A stretch of 64,000 nucleotides of DNA from Prochlorococcus sp. AG-418-I20 (GTDB taxonomy: Bacteria; Cyanobacteriota; Cyanobacteriia; PCC-6307; Cyanobiaceae): positions 62,001 to 126,000 of the forward strand of contig QCLZ01000004.1 of assembly GCA_003214175.1 (NCBI GenBank), written 5' to 3'. Under the pieces are notes generated by a model. The model made no database searches, was not told where the DNA came from, and saw nothing but the letters and a program-made list of their open reading frames with translations. This document shows, piece by piece, positions 1-12,949 of the stretch. Position numbers and translations under genes: made by a program. Positions within the stretch are counted from its first letter, which is position 1; each line of letters begins with the position of its first letter.

Positions 1-798
1 TATGAACTGGGAAGAATCTTTCGCAATGAGGGAATAAGTACAAAGCATAATCCAGAATTTACTTCAGTTGAAATTTATCAAGCCTATTCTAATTATGTAG
101 ATATGATGGATTTAACAGAAGAATTAATTAAAGACACCATAGCTGATGCATGTGGTTCTTTAGTTATAAATTATCAAAATAAGGAAATTGATTTTTCTAA
201 ACCTTGGTTAAGAATATCCATGAAAGATATAGTAAAAAAATATACAGGTATTGATTTCGATTCTTTCAGTGGAGACTTTAAATCCGCACAACAAGTTGTT
301 AAAAGTATAAATGTAGAAATTTCTACTAAAGTTAATACTATGGGAAGACTCTTAAATGAGGTGTTCGAGCAAAAAGTAGAATCACAACTTATAGAACCTA
401 CTTTTGTCATAGATTATCCCGTTGAAATTTCTCCTTTGGCTCGACCTCATATTGATAATAAAGAAATGGTCCAGAGATTCGAATTATTCATCGTTGGTCG
501 AGAATTAGCAAATGCTTTTAGTGAGTTAATAGATCCAGTAGATCAAAGAGAAAGAATGCAATTGCAACAATCATTTAGAGATCAAGGAGATCTTGAAGCT
601 CATTGTATAGATGAAGATTTTCTCAATGCTTTAGAGATTGGCATGCCTCCTACTGGAGGATTGGGAATAGGTATTGACAGACTTATTATGTTAATTACTA
701 ATAGTTCATCAATTAGAGACGTAATCCCTTTCCCATTGTTAAAACCAGAAATAACTTCGAAAAAAAATGAAAAATTACCCTTGAATGAAGTAAAATAA
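1..798 (+). CDS. lysS: lysyl-tRNA synthetase, class II (5' end outside window)
   Basis: Charges tRNA-Lys with lysine in the cytoplasm. The reading frame is open from base 1, so this is the C-terminal 265 residues of a protein of roughly 500. The fragment opens with class II motif 2 ([11 protein letters not shown], then HNPEFT). It ends with motif 3 ([12 protein letters not shown], about residues 217-228), which forms the ATP site. An ATG at 103 lies inside the catalytic domain and is not the start. The N-terminal anticodon-binding domain is missing only because the window begins here. The assignment is firm from the two motifs and the spacing between them. Confidence 0.95.
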   Translation, partial: YELGRIFRNEGISTKHNPEFTSVEIYQAYSNYVDMMDLTEELIKDTIADACGSLVINYQNKEIDFSKPWLRISMKDIVKKYTGIDFDSFSGDFKSAQQVVKSINVEISTKVNTMGRLLNEVFEQKVESQLIEPTFVIDYPVEISPLARPHIDNKEMVQRFELFIVGRELANAFSELIDPVDQRERMQLQQSFRDQGDLEAHCIDEDFLNALEIGMPPTGGLGIGIDRLIMLITNSSSIRDVIPFPLLKPEITSKKNEKLPLNEVK

Positions 799-826
799 AG
801 GAATTATTCCAATACGAAATTTTGAA

Positions 827-1075
827 ATGAGTGGTGAACGTGTTGGTTTCCGTTTCAAACACGCGGATGCAGTAGTAAAAAGAAATCCTCAAGGCCGATC
901 AAGAAGAGGATGGGTTATTGAACCAGTAGAGCAAACTACCAGTAGGGGAACAAAAATGCCTGCTTATAAAATTCGCTGGAGAGATAGTGAGAGGCCTGAA
1001 ACTGTTTTACAGCATATGTTAATTGCCGATCCAGATCCTTCGCCTCCTCCAACTTCAGTAAGTTTAGATTCATAG
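827..1075 (+). CDS. small basic protein, unknown function
   Basis: Encodes 82 residues, ATG start, 28 bases after lysS and on the same strand. The N-terminal half is rich in Arg and Lys. The middle (GWVIEP, then YKIRWRD) looks like short beta strands, as in small SH3-like proteins, and the tail is Pro- and Ser-rich. There is no signal peptide or membrane segment. The position between lysS and smpB suggests possible co-transcription with lysS but does not give a function. I do not recognise a characterised family. Reading frame and composition look like a real gene. Confidence 0.75.
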   Translation: MSGERVGFRFKHADAVVKRNPQGRSRRGWVIEPVEQTTSRGTKMPAYKIRWRDSERPETVLQHMLIADPDPSPPPTSVSLDS

Positions 1076-1098
1076 TTGTATAAGTTTGATTAAAATTC

Positions 1099-1593
1099 TC
1101 ATCTTTTTAGTGCAGAGTTGATTTCTTTTTTAATACTTTTTTGTTTTTCATCTTGACGTTTATCATGTAATTTTTTACCTTTACCAACTCCAATAGTTAT
1201 TTTTATCCATGAGCCTTTTAAATAAAGAGATAAAGGAACAAGGGTCATCCCTTTTTTTTCAGTATTTGATTGCAGTCTTATTATTTCTTTCTTATGCAGT
1301 AGCAACTTTCTATTTCTTAATGGATCATGATTAAAAAAAGACCCGACATTTTTGTGTGGTGAAATGTGAACATTTAGTAATAAAATCTCTCCATCTCTGA
1401 ATGAACAGTATCCATCTCTTAAATTTGCTTTTCCATTTCTAATAGATTTTACTTCAGTACCCAAAAGTTCAATACCAGCTTCGATAGTTTCAGATATTTC
1501 ATATTGAAATTTTGCGTATCTATTTTCAGCTAGACGTTTAAAATTGTTTTCTTTTTCAATATTTTTTTTTACTTTGTTTGATTTTTTTGCCAT
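1099..1593 (-). CDS. smpB: SsrA-binding protein SmpB
   Basis: Binds tmRNA and delivers it to stalled ribosomes for trans-translation. The 164-residue product has the family core: [26 protein letters not shown] at the start of the beta-barrel, then the KANLRDGYC and HISPH segments. The basic tail ([14 protein letters not shown]) is the part that enters the decoding centre. The frame stays open upstream to 1698, but the start at 1593 ([10 protein letters not shown]) gives the normal family length and leaves a short gap before the divergent ruvB. The gene is convergent with the small gene ending at 1075. Confidence 0.93.
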   Translation of the reverse strand: MAKKSNKVKKNIEKENNFKRLAENRYAKFQYEISETIEAGIELLGTEVKSIRNGKANLRDGYCSFRDGEILLLNVHISPHKNVGSFFNHDPLRNRKLLLHKKEIIRLQSNTEKKGMTLVPLSLYLKGSWIKITIGVGKGKKLHDKRQDEKQKSIKKEINSALKR

Positions 1594-1644
1594 TTTAGTT
1601 GTAAAAATCTTTCTACTAAGAGCAATTGCAATTAACCTTTTATT

Positions 1645-2703
1645 ATGGCAATAATTTCCTCGAATATAGGTGATAATGACTTTTCTCTTCGTAAACAAGA
1701 GCTTAGAATAGTTGATTCAAAAATCATTCCAGAAGAAAAAAGAAATAAAAATCAGAACTTAGCTCGACCTCTTAGCCTTAAAGAATTTGTTGGCCAAGAA
1801 AAAATTAAGTCTTCTTTAAGAATAGCTATAGATGCTTCAATTTATAGGAAAGAACCTCTGGAGCATATTCTTTTATATGGACAACCTGGTTTAGGTAAAA
1901 CCACACTAGCTTTTTTGATAGCCCATGAAATGAATACAAAATGTAGAGTGGCCACAGCACCTGCAATAGAAAGACCTAGAGATATTGTAGGTTTATTAAT
2001 TGGATTAAAAGAAGGTGACGTTTTATTTATTGATGAAATACATCGTTTAAATAGGTTAACTGAAGAGTTGTTATATTCTGCAATGGAAGACTTTAGGCTT
2101 GATTTAACTATGGGAGCAAACAGTGGGGCACGTTGCAGAACAATTAATCTTCCTAGATTCACTCTGATTGGTGCGACAACTAAATTAGCTTCAATTAGTG
2201 CACCTTTAAGAGATAGATTCGGGATATCTCAAAAAATTGAATTTTATACAAATGACGAATTAAAACAAATCATTGTTAAATTTGCACAATTAATAAACCT
2301 TAATTTAGATGATGAAGCTTCTTATGATTTGGCGAAGATATCCAGAGGAACTCCAAGAATTGCTTTAAGATTATTAAGACGAGTTAGAGATTATGCTCAG
2401 GTTGTAAATAAAACCAATCTTATCTCCACAAATTTAGTAAAAAAAGCCTTAAATTCTTACCAAATAGATTCAAATGGCTTGGATTCTTTAGATAGACGTT
2501 ATTTATCTTTTTTATGTCTCAATAATGATATTCCAACTGGCCTCGACTCAATTGCAGCCGCTTTGGGTGATGATGCTTCAATGTTAGAATTTGTAGTTGA
2601 GCCATATCTTATTCAAATTGGTTTCATCATGAGAACTCCTAGGGGAAGAGTGCTTACCGATTTAGGAAAAGAGTACATTGTTCAGAAAAATGATAACTTT
2701 TAA
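1645..2703 (+). CDS. ruvB: Holliday junction branch-migration helicase RuvB
   Basis: AAA+ motor that, with RuvA, drives branch migration of Holliday junctions during recombinational repair. The product has 352 residues. Walker A is GQPGLGKT at 79-86 and Walker B is LFIDEIHRL at about 127-135. The sensor segment GATTKL and the C-terminal winged-helix domain ([12 protein letters not shown], then [15 protein letters not shown]) are present. ATG start, diverging from smpB across 51 bases. The 3' end overlaps the next gene by 14 bases, so the two are probably co-transcribed. Confidence 0.96.
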   Translation: MAIISSNIGDNDFSLRKQELRIVDSKIIPEEKRNKNQNLARPLSLKEFVGQEKIKSSLRIAIDASIYRKEPLEHILLYGQPGLGKTTLAFLIAHEMNTKCRVATAPAIERPRDIVGLLIGLKEGDVLFIDEIHRLNRLTEELLYSAMEDFRLDLTMGANSGARCRTINLPRFTLIGATTKLASISAPLRDRFGISQKIEFYTNDELKQIIVKFAQLINLNLDDEASYDLAKISRGTPRIALRLLRRVRDYAQVVNKTNLISTNLVKKALNSYQIDSNGLDSLDRRYLSFLCLNNDIPTGLDSIAAALGDDASMLEFVVEPYLIQIGFIMRTPRGRVLTDLGKEYIVQKNDNF

Positions 2704-3478
2704 AAAAGTAAACCTTTTTTTTGTTTTAATTTTTGTTTTTGTCAATATTTTTTGTATTGAACCATGCTATTCATTGTCTGCGAGAGAGGATTTGTTTAAA
2801 AATGCATTAGATTTAAGCTCATCTGGAAAATTTAATCTTGCCTTACAAGAATGGAATCGCTATTTAAATGCCTATCCTGATGATGCTGCAGGTTTGAGTA
2901 ATAGAGGAAATGTAAGACTTGTTATTGGAGATGTAGAGGGATCAATAGATGATCAAAATAAGGCAATAAATCTGGATCCTAATGAAATAGATCCTTATAT
3001 TAATAGAGGTATAGCAGAAGAAGCATTGGGTTTATGGTCTCAGGCGAAAAAGGATTATTTGCTTGTTATTTCAAGAGATAGTAAGAATTTTTCTGCAATA
3101 TATAATTTAGCTAATGTTGAAGGTTCAACATCACAATGGCTAAAAGCAAGAGATTTATTCTCAAAAGCTGCTTTTTATAATCCTGGATTTGCCATGGCAA
3201 GGTCAAGTATGGCTTTGGCAGATTATCAGTTAGGTAATATTGATGAATCTGAAGAAGAATTAAAAAAATTAATTAGACGTTATCCAACTTTTGCCGATGC
3301 TAGAGCAGCTTTAACTGCTTTAAATTGGTCTAAGTTTCAATCTGGTAATGCAGAAAGTAATTGGATGGCAGTAACTGAATTAGATCCTAGGTATAGTGAT
3401 GAGGAGTGGTTAACAAAAGTAAGAAGATGGCCTCCAAAACCAACTAGAGATCTAATGAATTTTATTGATTTAAAATGA
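2690..3478 (+). CDS. secreted or lipid-anchored TPR-repeat protein
   Basis: Encodes 262 residues from the ATG at 2690. A TTG at 2678 is also in frame but less likely. The first 30 or so residues form a signal peptide: a basic start, a hydrophobic stretch ([12 protein letters not shown]), and a possible cleavage site near CYSLSA. The rest is tetratricopeptide repeats, for example [14 protein letters not shown] and [15 protein letters not shown], which normally mediate protein-protein contacts. It is probably located in the periplasm or thylakoid lumen. It overlaps ruvB by 14 bases and ends four bases before the peptidase gene. Function unknown. Confidence 0.85.
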   Translation: MITFKKVNLFFVLIFVFVNIFCIEPCYSLSAREDLFKNALDLSSSGKFNLALQEWNRYLNAYPDDAAGLSNRGNVRLVIGDVEGSIDDQNKAINLDPNEIDPYINRGIAEEALGLWSQAKKDYLLVISRDSKNFSAIYNLANVEGSTSQWLKARDLFSKAAFYNPGFAMARSSMALADYQLGNIDESEEELKKLIRRYPTFADARAALTALNWSKFQSGNAESNWMAVTELDPRYSDEEWLTKVRRWPPKPTRDLMNFIDLK

Positions 3479-3482
3479 ATTA

Positions 3483-4667
3483 ATGAAAAGAGATCATTTT
3501 TTGAGAAGAATTGATTCGTTCAATGATGAATTAATTAATTTAAGAAGACATATTCATGCACATCCTGAATTAAGTGGACTTGAAAATCAAACAGCTATTT
3601 TGATTAGTGGGTATTTAAAGAATCTTGGTTGGAGTGTTACAGAATCTATTGGCAGGACTGGAGTCGTAGCTGATTTTGGCCCCTTAGATAAAGGCATTAT
3701 AGGCTTAAGAGTTGATATGGATGCTCTGCCAATATTTGAGGAAACTAAATTAAGTTTTTCTTCAAAAGTAGATGGTGTAATGCATGCGTGTGGTCATGAT
3801 TTACACATATCGATTGGATTGGGTGTAGCAAAAATTATTAAGGATTTAAAACTTAATTTTGGGACTAGGATAATTTTTCAGCCTGCTGAAGAAATTGCCA
3901 GTGGAGCTAGATGGATGATTAAGGATGGAGCAACTAATGGTTTAACAAATATTTTAGGAGTTCATGTCTATCCAGATTTATCCGTAGGGACTATTGGGAT
4001 TAAAGAGGGAAGTTTAACTGCAGCCGCTGGAGAACTCAAGGTGGAGATTAAAGGAAAATCAGGGCATGGTGCTCGACCTCATGAAGGAATTGATGCTATT
4101 TGGGTTGCCTCTAAAGTAATCTCAGGAATTCAGGAATTAATAACAAGGAAGTTAGATCCTTTAGATCCTGTGGTAATAACTTTTGGGAAGATTAGTGGCG
4201 GCAACGCATTCAATGTTATTGCCGAACAGGTTAATTTACTTGGTACGGTTAGATGCACAAATCCTAAATTATTTAATAATATTGGTAAATGGCTGAATGA
4301 AAATATCTCTTCTATAGCTAATAGTTGCGGAGCTGATGCAAAAGTAATATTTAGAGAAATTACTCCACCAGTTAATAATAATTCTGAAATCAATAGAGTC
4401 CTTCGAGAGTCGGCAATTAAGGTTTTAGGTCAAGAAAATGTTATCGAATTACAAAAACCATCCTTGGGTGCTGAAGATTTTGCTGAGTTTTTGAATGAGA
4501 TTCCTGGATCTATGTTTAGACTTGGTGTTTCCAACTCAAATGGTTGTGCTCCCCTACATAGCTCTAAATTTGATCCAGATGAAAGAGCTATTGCTATTGG
4601 AATTAAAGTGATAACAGAATCCATAGTAAAATTAAATAATGAGAAAATTAATGCAGCTGATAAATGA
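3483..4667 (+). CDS. M20 family metal-dependent amidohydrolase
   Basis: Hydrolyses an amide bond of an N-acyl amino acid or related compound; the family includes hippurate and IAA-amino-acid hydrolases. The 394-residue product has the metal ligands HACGHDLH at 101-108 and the catalytic PAEE at 134-137. The dimerisation domain has GKSGHGARPHEGIDA, and the last ligand region is GAEDFAEF. No signal peptide is visible. It sits four bases after the TPR gene and overlaps the next gene by four bases (ATGA), so the three are probably one transcript. The physiological substrate cannot be read from the sequence. Confidence 0.9.
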   Translation: MKRDHFLRRIDSFNDELINLRRHIHAHPELSGLENQTAILISGYLKNLGWSVTESIGRTGVVADFGPLDKGIIGLRVDMDALPIFEETKLSFSSKVDGVMHACGHDLHISIGLGVAKIIKDLKLNFGTRIIFQPAEEIASGARWMIKDGATNGLTNILGVHVYPDLSVGTIGIKEGSLTAAAGELKVEIKGKSGHGARPHEGIDAIWVASKVISGIQELITRKLDPLDPVVITFGKISGGNAFNVIAEQVNLLGTVRCTNPKLFNNIGKWLNENISSIANSCGADAKVIFREITPPVNNNSEINRVLRESAIKVLGQENVIELQKPSLGAEDFAEFLNEIPGSMFRLGVSNSNGCAPLHSSKFDPDERAIAIGIKVITESIVKLNNEKINAADK

Positions 4668-4879
4668 AACTTAATAAAGTATTTCGATTATCTTTAGTAG
4701 CTCCTTTGATGATTGTCATATCTTTTATTGGCTTAATATTCAGAGAAAATACTAAGAAGATTTTTTATTTACCTATTGGCTTAATGGGGATTGCAATTAT
4801 TTTCGAGAAAGATGTAAGAAGGAAAACGTATAGGAAAAATATTTTAAAAAAGATAAAGTCCTTTAAAAAAATTAAATAA
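4664..4879 (+). CDS. small membrane protein, unknown function
   Basis: Encodes 71 residues and overlaps the upstream amidohydrolase by four bases (ATGA), which suggests translational coupling. Two hydrophobic segments (about residues 8-24 and 32-46) are separated by a charged loop (FRENTKK). The C-terminal third is strongly basic, with many Lys and Arg. This predicts a two-pass inner-membrane or thylakoid protein with a positively charged cytoplasmic tail. No family recognised. Confidence 0.7.
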   Translation: MKLNKVFRLSLVAPLMIVISFIGLIFRENTKKIFYLPIGLMGIAIIFEKDVRRKTYRKNILKKIKSFKKIK

Positions 4880-4949
4880 AATTATTTTATTTATTTTCAC
4901 GTAACATGAGATGACTTCTTTTTAGAAAAGAGCTATTAATAAGATAAAT

Positions 4950-5031
4950 ACTAGGGGTGCTAAGAAATTTAACTTAGCTGAGATCATACCCTTTGAACCT
5001 GAATCAATAATTTCGATGCAGGGAAGTGGAG
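4950..5031 (+). promoter_or_regulatory. TPP riboswitch (THI box) upstream of thiC
   Basis: The conserved elements of the thiamine pyrophosphate aptamer appear in order: AGGGGTGCT near 4953, GCTGAGA near 4977, ATACCCTTTGAACCTGA near 4986 and GCAGGGAAGTG near 5018. The thiC start lies about 45 bases downstream. No strong terminator with a long T tract is visible between aptamer and gene. Control of translation start, or of an unseen terminator, are both possible. High TPP is expected to lower ThiC expression. Confidence 0.95.
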
Positions 5032-5070
5032 ATTTGATCAAACTTTAGTAATAACATTTTTAAACATTAA

Positions 5071-6447
<1,377 letters not shown>

Positions 6448-6461
6448 TTATCAATTACAAG

Positions 6462-8468
6462 TTATAGAATTTCCTTCGTTTTATTAACTACGTTTTCGAC
6501 TGTAAATCCAAAATTGTTCATACATTCTCCACCTGGTGCTGATGCACCAAACCTATCCATAGTGATACAAATACCATCAAAACCTGTATATTTATGCCAA
6601 CCAAATGAATGGGCAGCTTCTACTACAACTCTCTTTTTCACACTACTAGGTAAAACACTTTCTTTGTAAGATTCTTCTTGCTCTTCGAAAAGTTCTACAC
6701 ATGGCATAGAAACAACTCTAATTTTTTTACCTAAGCTTGAAATTTCCTTACTTGCTTCAATGCAAAGATTTAGTTCGCTTCCAGTACCAATAAATATTAG
6801 ATCTGGCGTACCGTCGCAATCCGAAACTATGTAACCTCCAAGGGCAACTTTGTCGATCGAGGTATTTTCTTGATTTGGCATACCCTGTCTACTTAAACAA
6901 AGGGCAGAAGGTCTTTTTCTATTTTGAATAGCAAGTTTATAAGCTCCACTTGTTTCATTTCCATCTCCTGGTCTGAAAACTAGCATGTTAGGCATGGCAC
7001 GAAGTGAAGGGATAGTTTCAATAGGTTGATGTGTTGGGCCGTCTTCTCCTACACCAATTGAATCATGGGTTAATACATAGATCACTCCTAGTTCGCTGAG
7101 TGCCGAAAGCCTCATTGAACCTCTCATATAATCGGCGAAAACAAGGAAGGTTCCACCATAAGGAATAAGACCACTATTGTGATAGGCAATACCATTAAGT
7201 ACAGCTGCCATTGCATGCTCTCGTACACCAAAATGTAAATATCTTTTTTCAGGACTATGAGGTTGGAATGATCCAGTTTCTCCCTTTATATCTGTGTAGT
7301 TAGAGTGAGTTAAATCTGCGGATCCACCAATTAATTCAGGAAGGTTAGGTCCTAAGGCACCTAAACATATTTGTGAATGTTTTCTGGTAGCTAAACCTTT
7401 ATCATCAGGTGTATAGGATGGGAGATCTGAGTCCCAATTATCAGGTAATTCGCCTTTTAACATTCTGTATAACTCGGCTCCTTCAGAGGGATATTTTTTT
7501 TGATAATTTTTAAATTTAGAATCCCATTCTTTCTCTAAGTTTTCACCTTTGTTTATTGATTTTCTAAAATGCGCATAAACTTCATCTGGTATTTCAAATG
7601 GAGGATATTCCCAATTTAGAAACTCTCTAGTTAATGCAGCTTCTTCTTCTCCAACAGCTGCTCCATGAATTCCAGCGGTATCTGATTTATTCGGAGAACC
7701 ATAACCTATAGTTGTAGATATTTTAATAATTGAAGGTTTGTCTGTAATTAATTTTGCTTTTTCTATAGCTTCAGTTATTCCTTTAACATCATGATTACCA
7801 TCTTCAACATGTTGTACATGCCATCCATAAGCTTCGTATCTTTTTAAAACATCTTCGGTGAAAGAAACGTCGGTTCGCCCATCAATCGTAATTTGATTAT
7901 CGTCATAGAGTGCAATTAACTTTCCAAGCTTAAGGTGACCAGCTAATGAGCAGGCCTCTGATGCGATACCTTCTTGATTACATCCGTCACCCATTATTAC
8001 GTATGTATAGTGATCAACGATATTGCAATCTGGCTTATTAAATTTTGCTGCTAAGTGAGTTTCAGCTATTGCTAAACCAACTGCATTTGAAATTCCTGCT
8101 CCAAGAGGCCCAGCTGTAACTTCAACACCTTCAGTTTCAAATGTTTCTGGATGTCCAGGAGTTTTTGATCCCCATTGCCTAAATTCTTTAATATCTTCTA
8201 TGGAAACTGATTTGTATCCTGTCAAATGAAGCAAAGAATATAACAGCATACAACCATGACCAGCTGATAATACAAAACGGTCTCTATTGAACCATTTTGG
8301 GTTATTAGGGTTGTGATTAAGTATGTTGTGCCATAATGCATAACCCATAGGAGCACACCCCATTGGCAATCCAGGATGTCCACTATTAGATTTATTTACT
8401 GCATCTACAGCAAGCATTCTTATACTATTTACACAAAGAGATTCTAATGAAACAGATGCAGCGACCAT
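6462..8468 (-). CDS. tkt: transketolase
   Basis: TPP-dependent transfer of two-carbon units in the Calvin cycle and pentose phosphate pathway. The 668-residue product has full family length. The N-terminal domain has [13 protein letters not shown] and the TPP-binding GDGCNQEG motif. The middle domain has GVREHAM and [16 protein letters not shown]. The C-terminal domain ends normally. It is transcribed convergently with thiC. In an obligate phototroph it is expected to be highly expressed for RuBP regeneration. Confidence 0.97.
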   Translation of the reverse strand: MVAASVSLESLCVNSIRMLAVDAVNKSNSGHPGLPMGCAPMGYALWHNILNHNPNNPKWFNRDRFVLSAGHGCMLLYSLLHLTGYKSVSIEDIKEFRQWGSKTPGHPETFETEGVEVTAGPLGAGISNAVGLAIAETHLAAKFNKPDCNIVDHYTYVIMGDGCNQEGIASEACSLAGHLKLGKLIALYDDNQITIDGRTDVSFTEDVLKRYEAYGWHVQHVEDGNHDVKGITEAIEKAKLITDKPSIIKISTTIGYGSPNKSDTAGIHGAAVGEEEAALTREFLNWEYPPFEIPDEVYAHFRKSINKGENLEKEWDSKFKNYQKKYPSEGAELYRMLKGELPDNWDSDLPSYTPDDKGLATRKHSQICLGALGPNLPELIGGSADLTHSNYTDIKGETGSFQPHSPEKRYLHFGVREHAMAAVLNGIAYHNSGLIPYGGTFLVFADYMRGSMRLSALSELGVIYVLTHDSIGVGEDGPTHQPIETIPSLRAMPNMLVFRPGDGNETSGAYKLAIQNRKRPSALCLSRQGMPNQENTSIDKVALGGYIVSDCDGTPDLIFIGTGSELNLCIEASKEISSLGKKIRVVSMPCVELFEEQEESYKESVLPSSVKKRVVVEAAHSFGWHKYTGFDGICITMDRFGASAPGGECMNNFGFTVENVVNKTKEIL

Positions 8469-8511
8469 TGTTTTAAAATAAGTTAAGTTTGAAATAAATA
8501 ATTGGTTGTCT

Positions 8512-9756
8512 TCAATTCATTTTGCTGAAAGCAAGGCAAACATTGTGACCACCAAAGCCGAAAGAATTAGAAAGAGCAACTCTTATTTGAGCTTCTCTCG
8601 CATTATTTGGTACATAATCAAGATCACATTCAGGATCTGGATTGACGTAGTTAATTGTAGGAGGGATAAAATTATGTGTCAAAGAAAGTATACAAGCTAC
8701 AGCTTCTATACCTCCTGAGCCTCCTAGGAGATGTCCAGTCATCGACTTAGTAGAGCTTACAGGAATGAGGTAAGATCTGTCTTTAAAAACAGATTTAATT
8801 GCAGAAGTTTCATTTTTATCATTAGCTGACGTACTTGTTCCATGTGCATTTATGTAATCAACCTTTTCAAGGCTAATACAAGCGTCTTCAATTGCTAATT
8901 TAATAGCTTCAGCGCCTCCTACCCCGCCTGGAGATGGAGCAGTAATATGATGAGCATCACATGTTGTTCCATATCCAATTATTTCTGCATAAATTCTCGC
9001 ATTCCTTTTTTGTGCATTTTCTAAAGTTTCTAAAACAAGAATTCCTGATCCCTCTCCAATAACAAATCCATCTCTTTCTGCATCAAAAGGTCTGCTAGCA
9101 GTTTGAGGGCTATCATTTCTGAAAGAAAGAGCTTTGGCACTGGCAAAACCGGCTACTCCAAGAGGCGTAATACTTGCTTCTGCTCCTCCACAGATCATTG
9201 CATCTGCTTTTCCAAGTTGGAGTAATCTAAAAGAATCACCAATTGCATTTGAACCAGCAGCGCAAGCGGTAGAAACAGAGGAACTAGGTCCTTTTGCACC
9301 CAAAGCAATTGCAGCCAAACCGGTTGCCATGTTTGGAATCATCATTGGGACTGTAAATGGACTTACTCTTTTGGGTCCTTTATGACTCAATATTTGAGCT
9401 TGACTTTCCATAGTTAGTAAGCCTCCAACACCAGAACCAATAATCACTCCAATTCTTGATGCATTAGCTTCAGTTACTTCAAGTCCAGAATCATTAAAGG
9501 CTTGCTTTGCAGCAATAACTCCAAACTGGGAAAAACGGTCCCATCTTTTGGATTCTTTAGCTTCAATAAAATTTTCAGATTGAAGATTTTTTACTTCTGC
9601 AGCAAATTTGCATGGATGTTGTTCAGGATCAAAAAGAGTTATGTCTGTAACCCCATTTGTTCCTGTTTGAAGACCGACTAAATATTCATCAATGTTATTA
9701 CCAATTGGAGTTACTGCTCCGATACCAGTAATAACTACTCGATGGAAATTTGGCAT
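8512..9756 (-). CDS. fabF: beta-ketoacyl-ACP synthase II
   Basis: Condenses acyl-ACP with malonyl-ACP in fatty acid chain elongation. The 414-residue product carries the Cys-His-His triad: C165 in [10 protein letters not shown]305 in NAHGTST and H342 in TGHLLGG. The gene lies directly downstream of acpP with seven bases between them, the usual acpP-fabF pair. The tkt start is 43 bases further downstream on the same strand, so all three may be co-transcribed. Confidence 0.97.
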   Translation of the reverse strand: MPNFHRVVITGIGAVTPIGNNIDEYLVGLQTGTNGVTDITLFDPEQHPCKFAAEVKNLQSENFIEAKESKRWDRFSQFGVIAAKQAFNDSGLEVTEANASRIGVIIGSGVGGLLTMESQAQILSHKGPKRVSPFTVPMMIPNMATGLAAIALGAKGPSSSVSTACAAGSNAIGDSFRLLQLGKADAMICGGAEASITPLGVAGFASAKALSFRNDSPQTASRPFDAERDGFVIGEGSGILVLETLENAQKRNARIYAEIIGYGTTCDAHHITAPSPGGVGGAEAIKLAIEDACISLEKVDYINAHGTSTSANDKNETSAIKSVFKDRSYLIPVSSTKSMTGHLLGGSGGIEAVACILSLTHNFIPPTINYVNPDPECDLDYVPNNAREAQIRVALSNSFGFGGHNVCLAFSKMN

Positions 9757-9763
9757 TCTTTAA

Positions 9764-10003
9764 TTAACCTTTTTTTTCTTCGATGAATTTTACTGCATCG
9801 CCAACAGTTGCAATTCCTTCAGCCGCTTCATCAGGAATTTCAATATCAAATGCTTCTTCTAAAGCCATCACGAGTTCTACGGTATCTAGAGAATCAGCAC
9901 CTAAATCATTTTGAAAATTTGAATCTGATTTTACTTCTCCTGCTTCAACGCTTAATTGTTCTGAAACAATAGAACAGACTTTTTCGAGGATTTCTTGTGA
10001 CAT
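9764..10003 (-). CDS. acpP: acyl carrier protein
   Basis: Carries growing acyl chains on a phosphopantetheine arm during fatty acid synthesis. The 79-residue acidic four-helix protein has the attachment serine S38 in the motif GADSLDTVE. It is the first gene of an acpP-fabF pair on the minus strand and diverges from psaC across 134 bases. Length and motif are typical. Confidence 0.97.
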   Translation of the reverse strand: MSQEILEKVCSIVSEQLSVEAGEVKSDSNFQNDLGADSLDTVELVMALEEAFDIEIPDEAAEGIATVGDAVKFIEEKKG

Positions 10004-10095
10004 AATTTATGGAAAATTACTAATTATCTATATGATTTTATGCCCTAGAGTTAACAAGAGTGAAGCATATCTTAATTTTTTTAATTTCTTTGTAA

Positions 10096-10383
<288 letters not shown>

Positions 10384-10463
10384 TTTTTATAGTGCAGTTT
10401 TAAGAGAGTCCATGCTTTAGTAAATACGCATTTTATTTCAATATAATTGAAAAAAAAATGCGT

Positions 10464-12359
10464 ATGTGTGGAATAGTTGCTGTTACTGGATATAAAAAAG
10501 CTTTACCATTGTTAATGAATGGTTTAGAAAAACTTGAATATAGAGGTTATGATTCTGCAGGTATTGCAATAATAAATTCCGAAACAAATTGTATTTCTTG
10601 TAATAAAGCAGAAGGAAAACTAAAGAATTTAATAAGTAATCTTAATGATCAAAATATACCTGGAACTGTAGGTATAGGTCATACCCGATGGGCAACTCAT
10701 GGAAAGCCTGAGGTTAAAAATGCACATCCTCATATTGATAGTTCAGGAACTATTGCAGTTGTACAAAATGGTATTATTGAAAATTTTCAAGATTTAAAAC
10801 ATAAATTAGAGAAAGAGGGCATTATTTTTAATTCTGATACAGATACCGAGGTAATTCCCCATCTAATTCAGAGAGAGTTAAATACATTAAGTAAACTTAA
10901 TCTTGAGAAGAATGGTTCAACATTACTAGTAGCTGTAAGAAATGTAATATCTGATTTAGAAGGATCTTATGCTTTGGCAGTTTTATGGGCTGGTGCTCCA
11001 ACCTCTTTAGTTGTTGCTAGAAGACAAGCGCCATTGATTATTGGTTTGGGTGAAGGAGAATTTATTTGTGCTAGTGATACTCCAGCTATCGCAAACTTTA
11101 CGAATATTATTTTGCCTATGGAGGATGAAGAGATAGCTTTATTAACTCCGCTTGGAATTGAAATATATGACTCAAACAATGAGAGACAATATCGCAATCC
11201 TGTTTCATTAAAAGTATCAGAGCAAATAATGGATAAATTGAATTTCAAGCACTATATGTTAAAGGAGATATATGATCAGCCTGGGACTGTAAAAAATTGG
11301 TTGGAAAATTATTTAATTAAAAATTTGGATAATGGCCAATATCAAATCAACTATCCCTTTGATACAGATTTTTTTGAATCAATAGAAAGAATTGAAATTA
11401 TTGCTTGTGGTACAAGTAAACATGCTGCAATGGTGGGCAGCTTTTTATTAGAACAATTTTCTGGTATTCCTACAAATGTGTTTTATGCAAGCGAATTTCG
11501 ATATTCACCACCACCACTATTGCCAAATACTTTAACTATTGGAGTTACTCAATCTGGAGAAACTGCTGATACAATTGCGGCTATCGATATGGAAATTAAA
11601 AGACGTTCTTCAATTGAAGATAAAAAATTTAAACCCAATCTTATTGCAATAACAAATAGAAAAGAGAGTTCAATAGGAAGGCAGGTCTCAAATATAATTG
11701 ATATCTGTGCAGGAATAGAAGTTGGAGTTGCAGCAACAAAAACTTTTTTTGCTCAATTACTTTCTTTTTACGGATTAGCCATAAAATTTGCTCAAATTAA
11801 AGGTAATCAAAGTTCTGATGAAATAGATAAATTAATCAACGCACTTATAAAACTTCCGCCATTACTGGAAGACCTATTAGAAAAACATAATAAATCTTCT
11901 GAAAAGCTAGCGCATGACTTTTTTAATATTAAAGATGTTATTTTTTTAGGTAGAGGAATAAATTATCCAATTGCTCTTGAAGGGGCTTTAAAACTTAAAG
12001 AAATTAGTTACATTCATGCAGCAGGATATCCTGCTGGTGAAATGAAACATGGTCCAATAGCTTTATTAGATAAAAAAGTACCTGTAATTTCAATTGCATC
12101 CCCTGGTGAGGTTTTTGATAAAGTTATTAGTAATGCTCAAGAAGCAAAAGCTAGAGATTCATATTTGATTGGAATTGCTCCTGAATGTAATGGAACTCAA
12201 ATCTTTGATTATTTAATGAAAGTTCCTTCCTCTAATGAATGGATTTCACCTCTACTTAATATAGTCCCTTTGCAATTGTTGAGTTACCATATCGCAGCTC
12301 ATAGAGGACTTGACGTGGATCAACCAAGAAATTTAGCTAAAAGTGTAACTGTGGAATGA
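10464..12359 (+). CDS. glmS: glucosamine-6-phosphate synthase, isomerizing
   Basis: Makes glucosamine-6-phosphate from fructose-6-phosphate and glutamine, the entry to peptidoglycan and LPS amino sugars. The start at 10464 is chosen because GlmS needs Cys directly after the initiator Met as the glutaminase nucleophile (MCGIVAV). An ATG six bases earlier would bury it. The 631-residue protein has the glutaminase domain (RGYDSAG, GHTRWATHG) and two SIS sugar-isomerase domains (IIACGTSKHA, GRGINYPIALEGALKLKE). It ends with the typical LAKSVTVE. No riboswitch or glmS ribozyme is visible in the short leader. Confidence 0.97.
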   Translation: MCGIVAVTGYKKALPLLMNGLEKLEYRGYDSAGIAIINSETNCISCNKAEGKLKNLISNLNDQNIPGTVGIGHTRWATHGKPEVKNAHPHIDSSGTIAVVQNGIIENFQDLKHKLEKEGIIFNSDTDTEVIPHLIQRELNTLSKLNLEKNGSTLLVAVRNVISDLEGSYALAVLWAGAPTSLVVARRQAPLIIGLGEGEFICASDTPAIANFTNIILPMEDEEIALLTPLGIEIYDSNNERQYRNPVSLKVSEQIMDKLNFKHYMLKEIYDQPGTVKNWLENYLIKNLDNGQYQINYPFDTDFFESIERIEIIACGTSKHAAMVGSFLLEQFSGIPTNVFYASEFRYSPPPLLPNTLTIGVTQSGETADTIAAIDMEIKRRSSIEDKKFKPNLIAITNRKESSIGRQVSNIIDICAGIEVGVAATKTFFAQLLSFYGLAIKFAQIKGNQSSDEIDKLINALIKLPPLLEDLLEKHNKSSEKLAHDFFNIKDVIFLGRGINYPIALEGALKLKEISYIHAAGYPAGEMKHGPIALLDKKVPVISIASPGEVFDKVISNAQEAKARDSYLIGIAPECNGTQIFDYLMKVPSSNEWISPLLNIVPLQLLSYHIAAHRGLDVDQPRNLAKSVTVE

Positions 12360-12385
12360 TAAGTTTCTTACAAATTTTTTTAAAT

Positions 12386-12925
12386 TTATAGTTCTAGAAG
12401 TCCTTTTGGAGGATTAATGATTAAAAAATTTTTTTCAATATCTACTAATGGGACTATTGCTTTAACAAATGGTATTAGAACTTTCTTTTGATTCTCAATT
12501 AGTTCAATAACAAGTAAATTATTTTTCTCATTTTCTAAATTAATAACTTTCCCAATTAATTTTAATTCATCATTTTCTAAAGTCTTGACTTCCAGATTTA
12601 TAAGTTCCAACAAGTGAAATTCTTCTTTGCTTAATTTAGGTAGTTCATCACTTTTTACAAGAATTTTATACTTTTTAAGTTGTTCTGCTTGGCTTCTCGT
12701 ACTTATTCCTTGCAATTTAATGATGAAGGTTTCTTTCCCAGGCTGCTGATAACCAGAAGTAAGTTCAATTTTTGTAGGAGTCTCCTGTTCTTTTTGTAAC
12801 CATCTTATACCTGGTTTTAGAAATCTTTCTTCAAAATCGGTGAGTGATTTCACCTTTAGTTGCCCTTTAATTCCATGACATGAAGTTATTAATCCAACAA
12901 CTAACCACTTATTTATTTTTATCAT
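12386..12925 (-). CDS. rimM: ribosome maturation factor RimM
   Basis: Assists assembly of the 30S head by binding S19. The 179-residue product has the N-terminal RimM domain ([23 protein letters not shown]) and a C-terminal PRC-barrel region ([19 protein letters not shown], then [12 protein letters not shown]). The final segment [13 protein letters not shown]-like is the family ending. It diverges from ndhS across 24 bases. In many bacteria rimM sits with rpsP, trmD and rplS; that grouping is not seen here. Confidence 0.92.
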   Translation of the reverse strand: MIKINKWLVVGLITSCHGIKGQLKVKSLTDFEERFLKPGIRWLQKEQETPTKIELTSGYQQPGKETFIIKLQGISTRSQAEQLKKYKILVKSDELPKLSKEEFHLLELINLEVKTLENDELKLIGKVINLENEKNNLLVIELIENQKKVLIPFVKAIVPLVDIEKNFLIINPPKGLLEL

Positions 12926-12949
12926 ATAGTGTAATAAGTAGGATTCATT

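Noticed and set aside
1594-1698. N-terminal extension of smpB
   Set aside because: It would overlap the ruvB start, and SmpB proteins begin near MAKK; the ATG at 1593 gives normal length.
8506-8718. Plus-strand ORF within fabF
   Set aside because: It is a shadow of the fabF frame with no family features.
10442-10447. TATAAT before glmS as promoter
   Set aside because: It is only 10-16 bases before the start codons and has no matching -35; it could be chance in AT-rich DNA.
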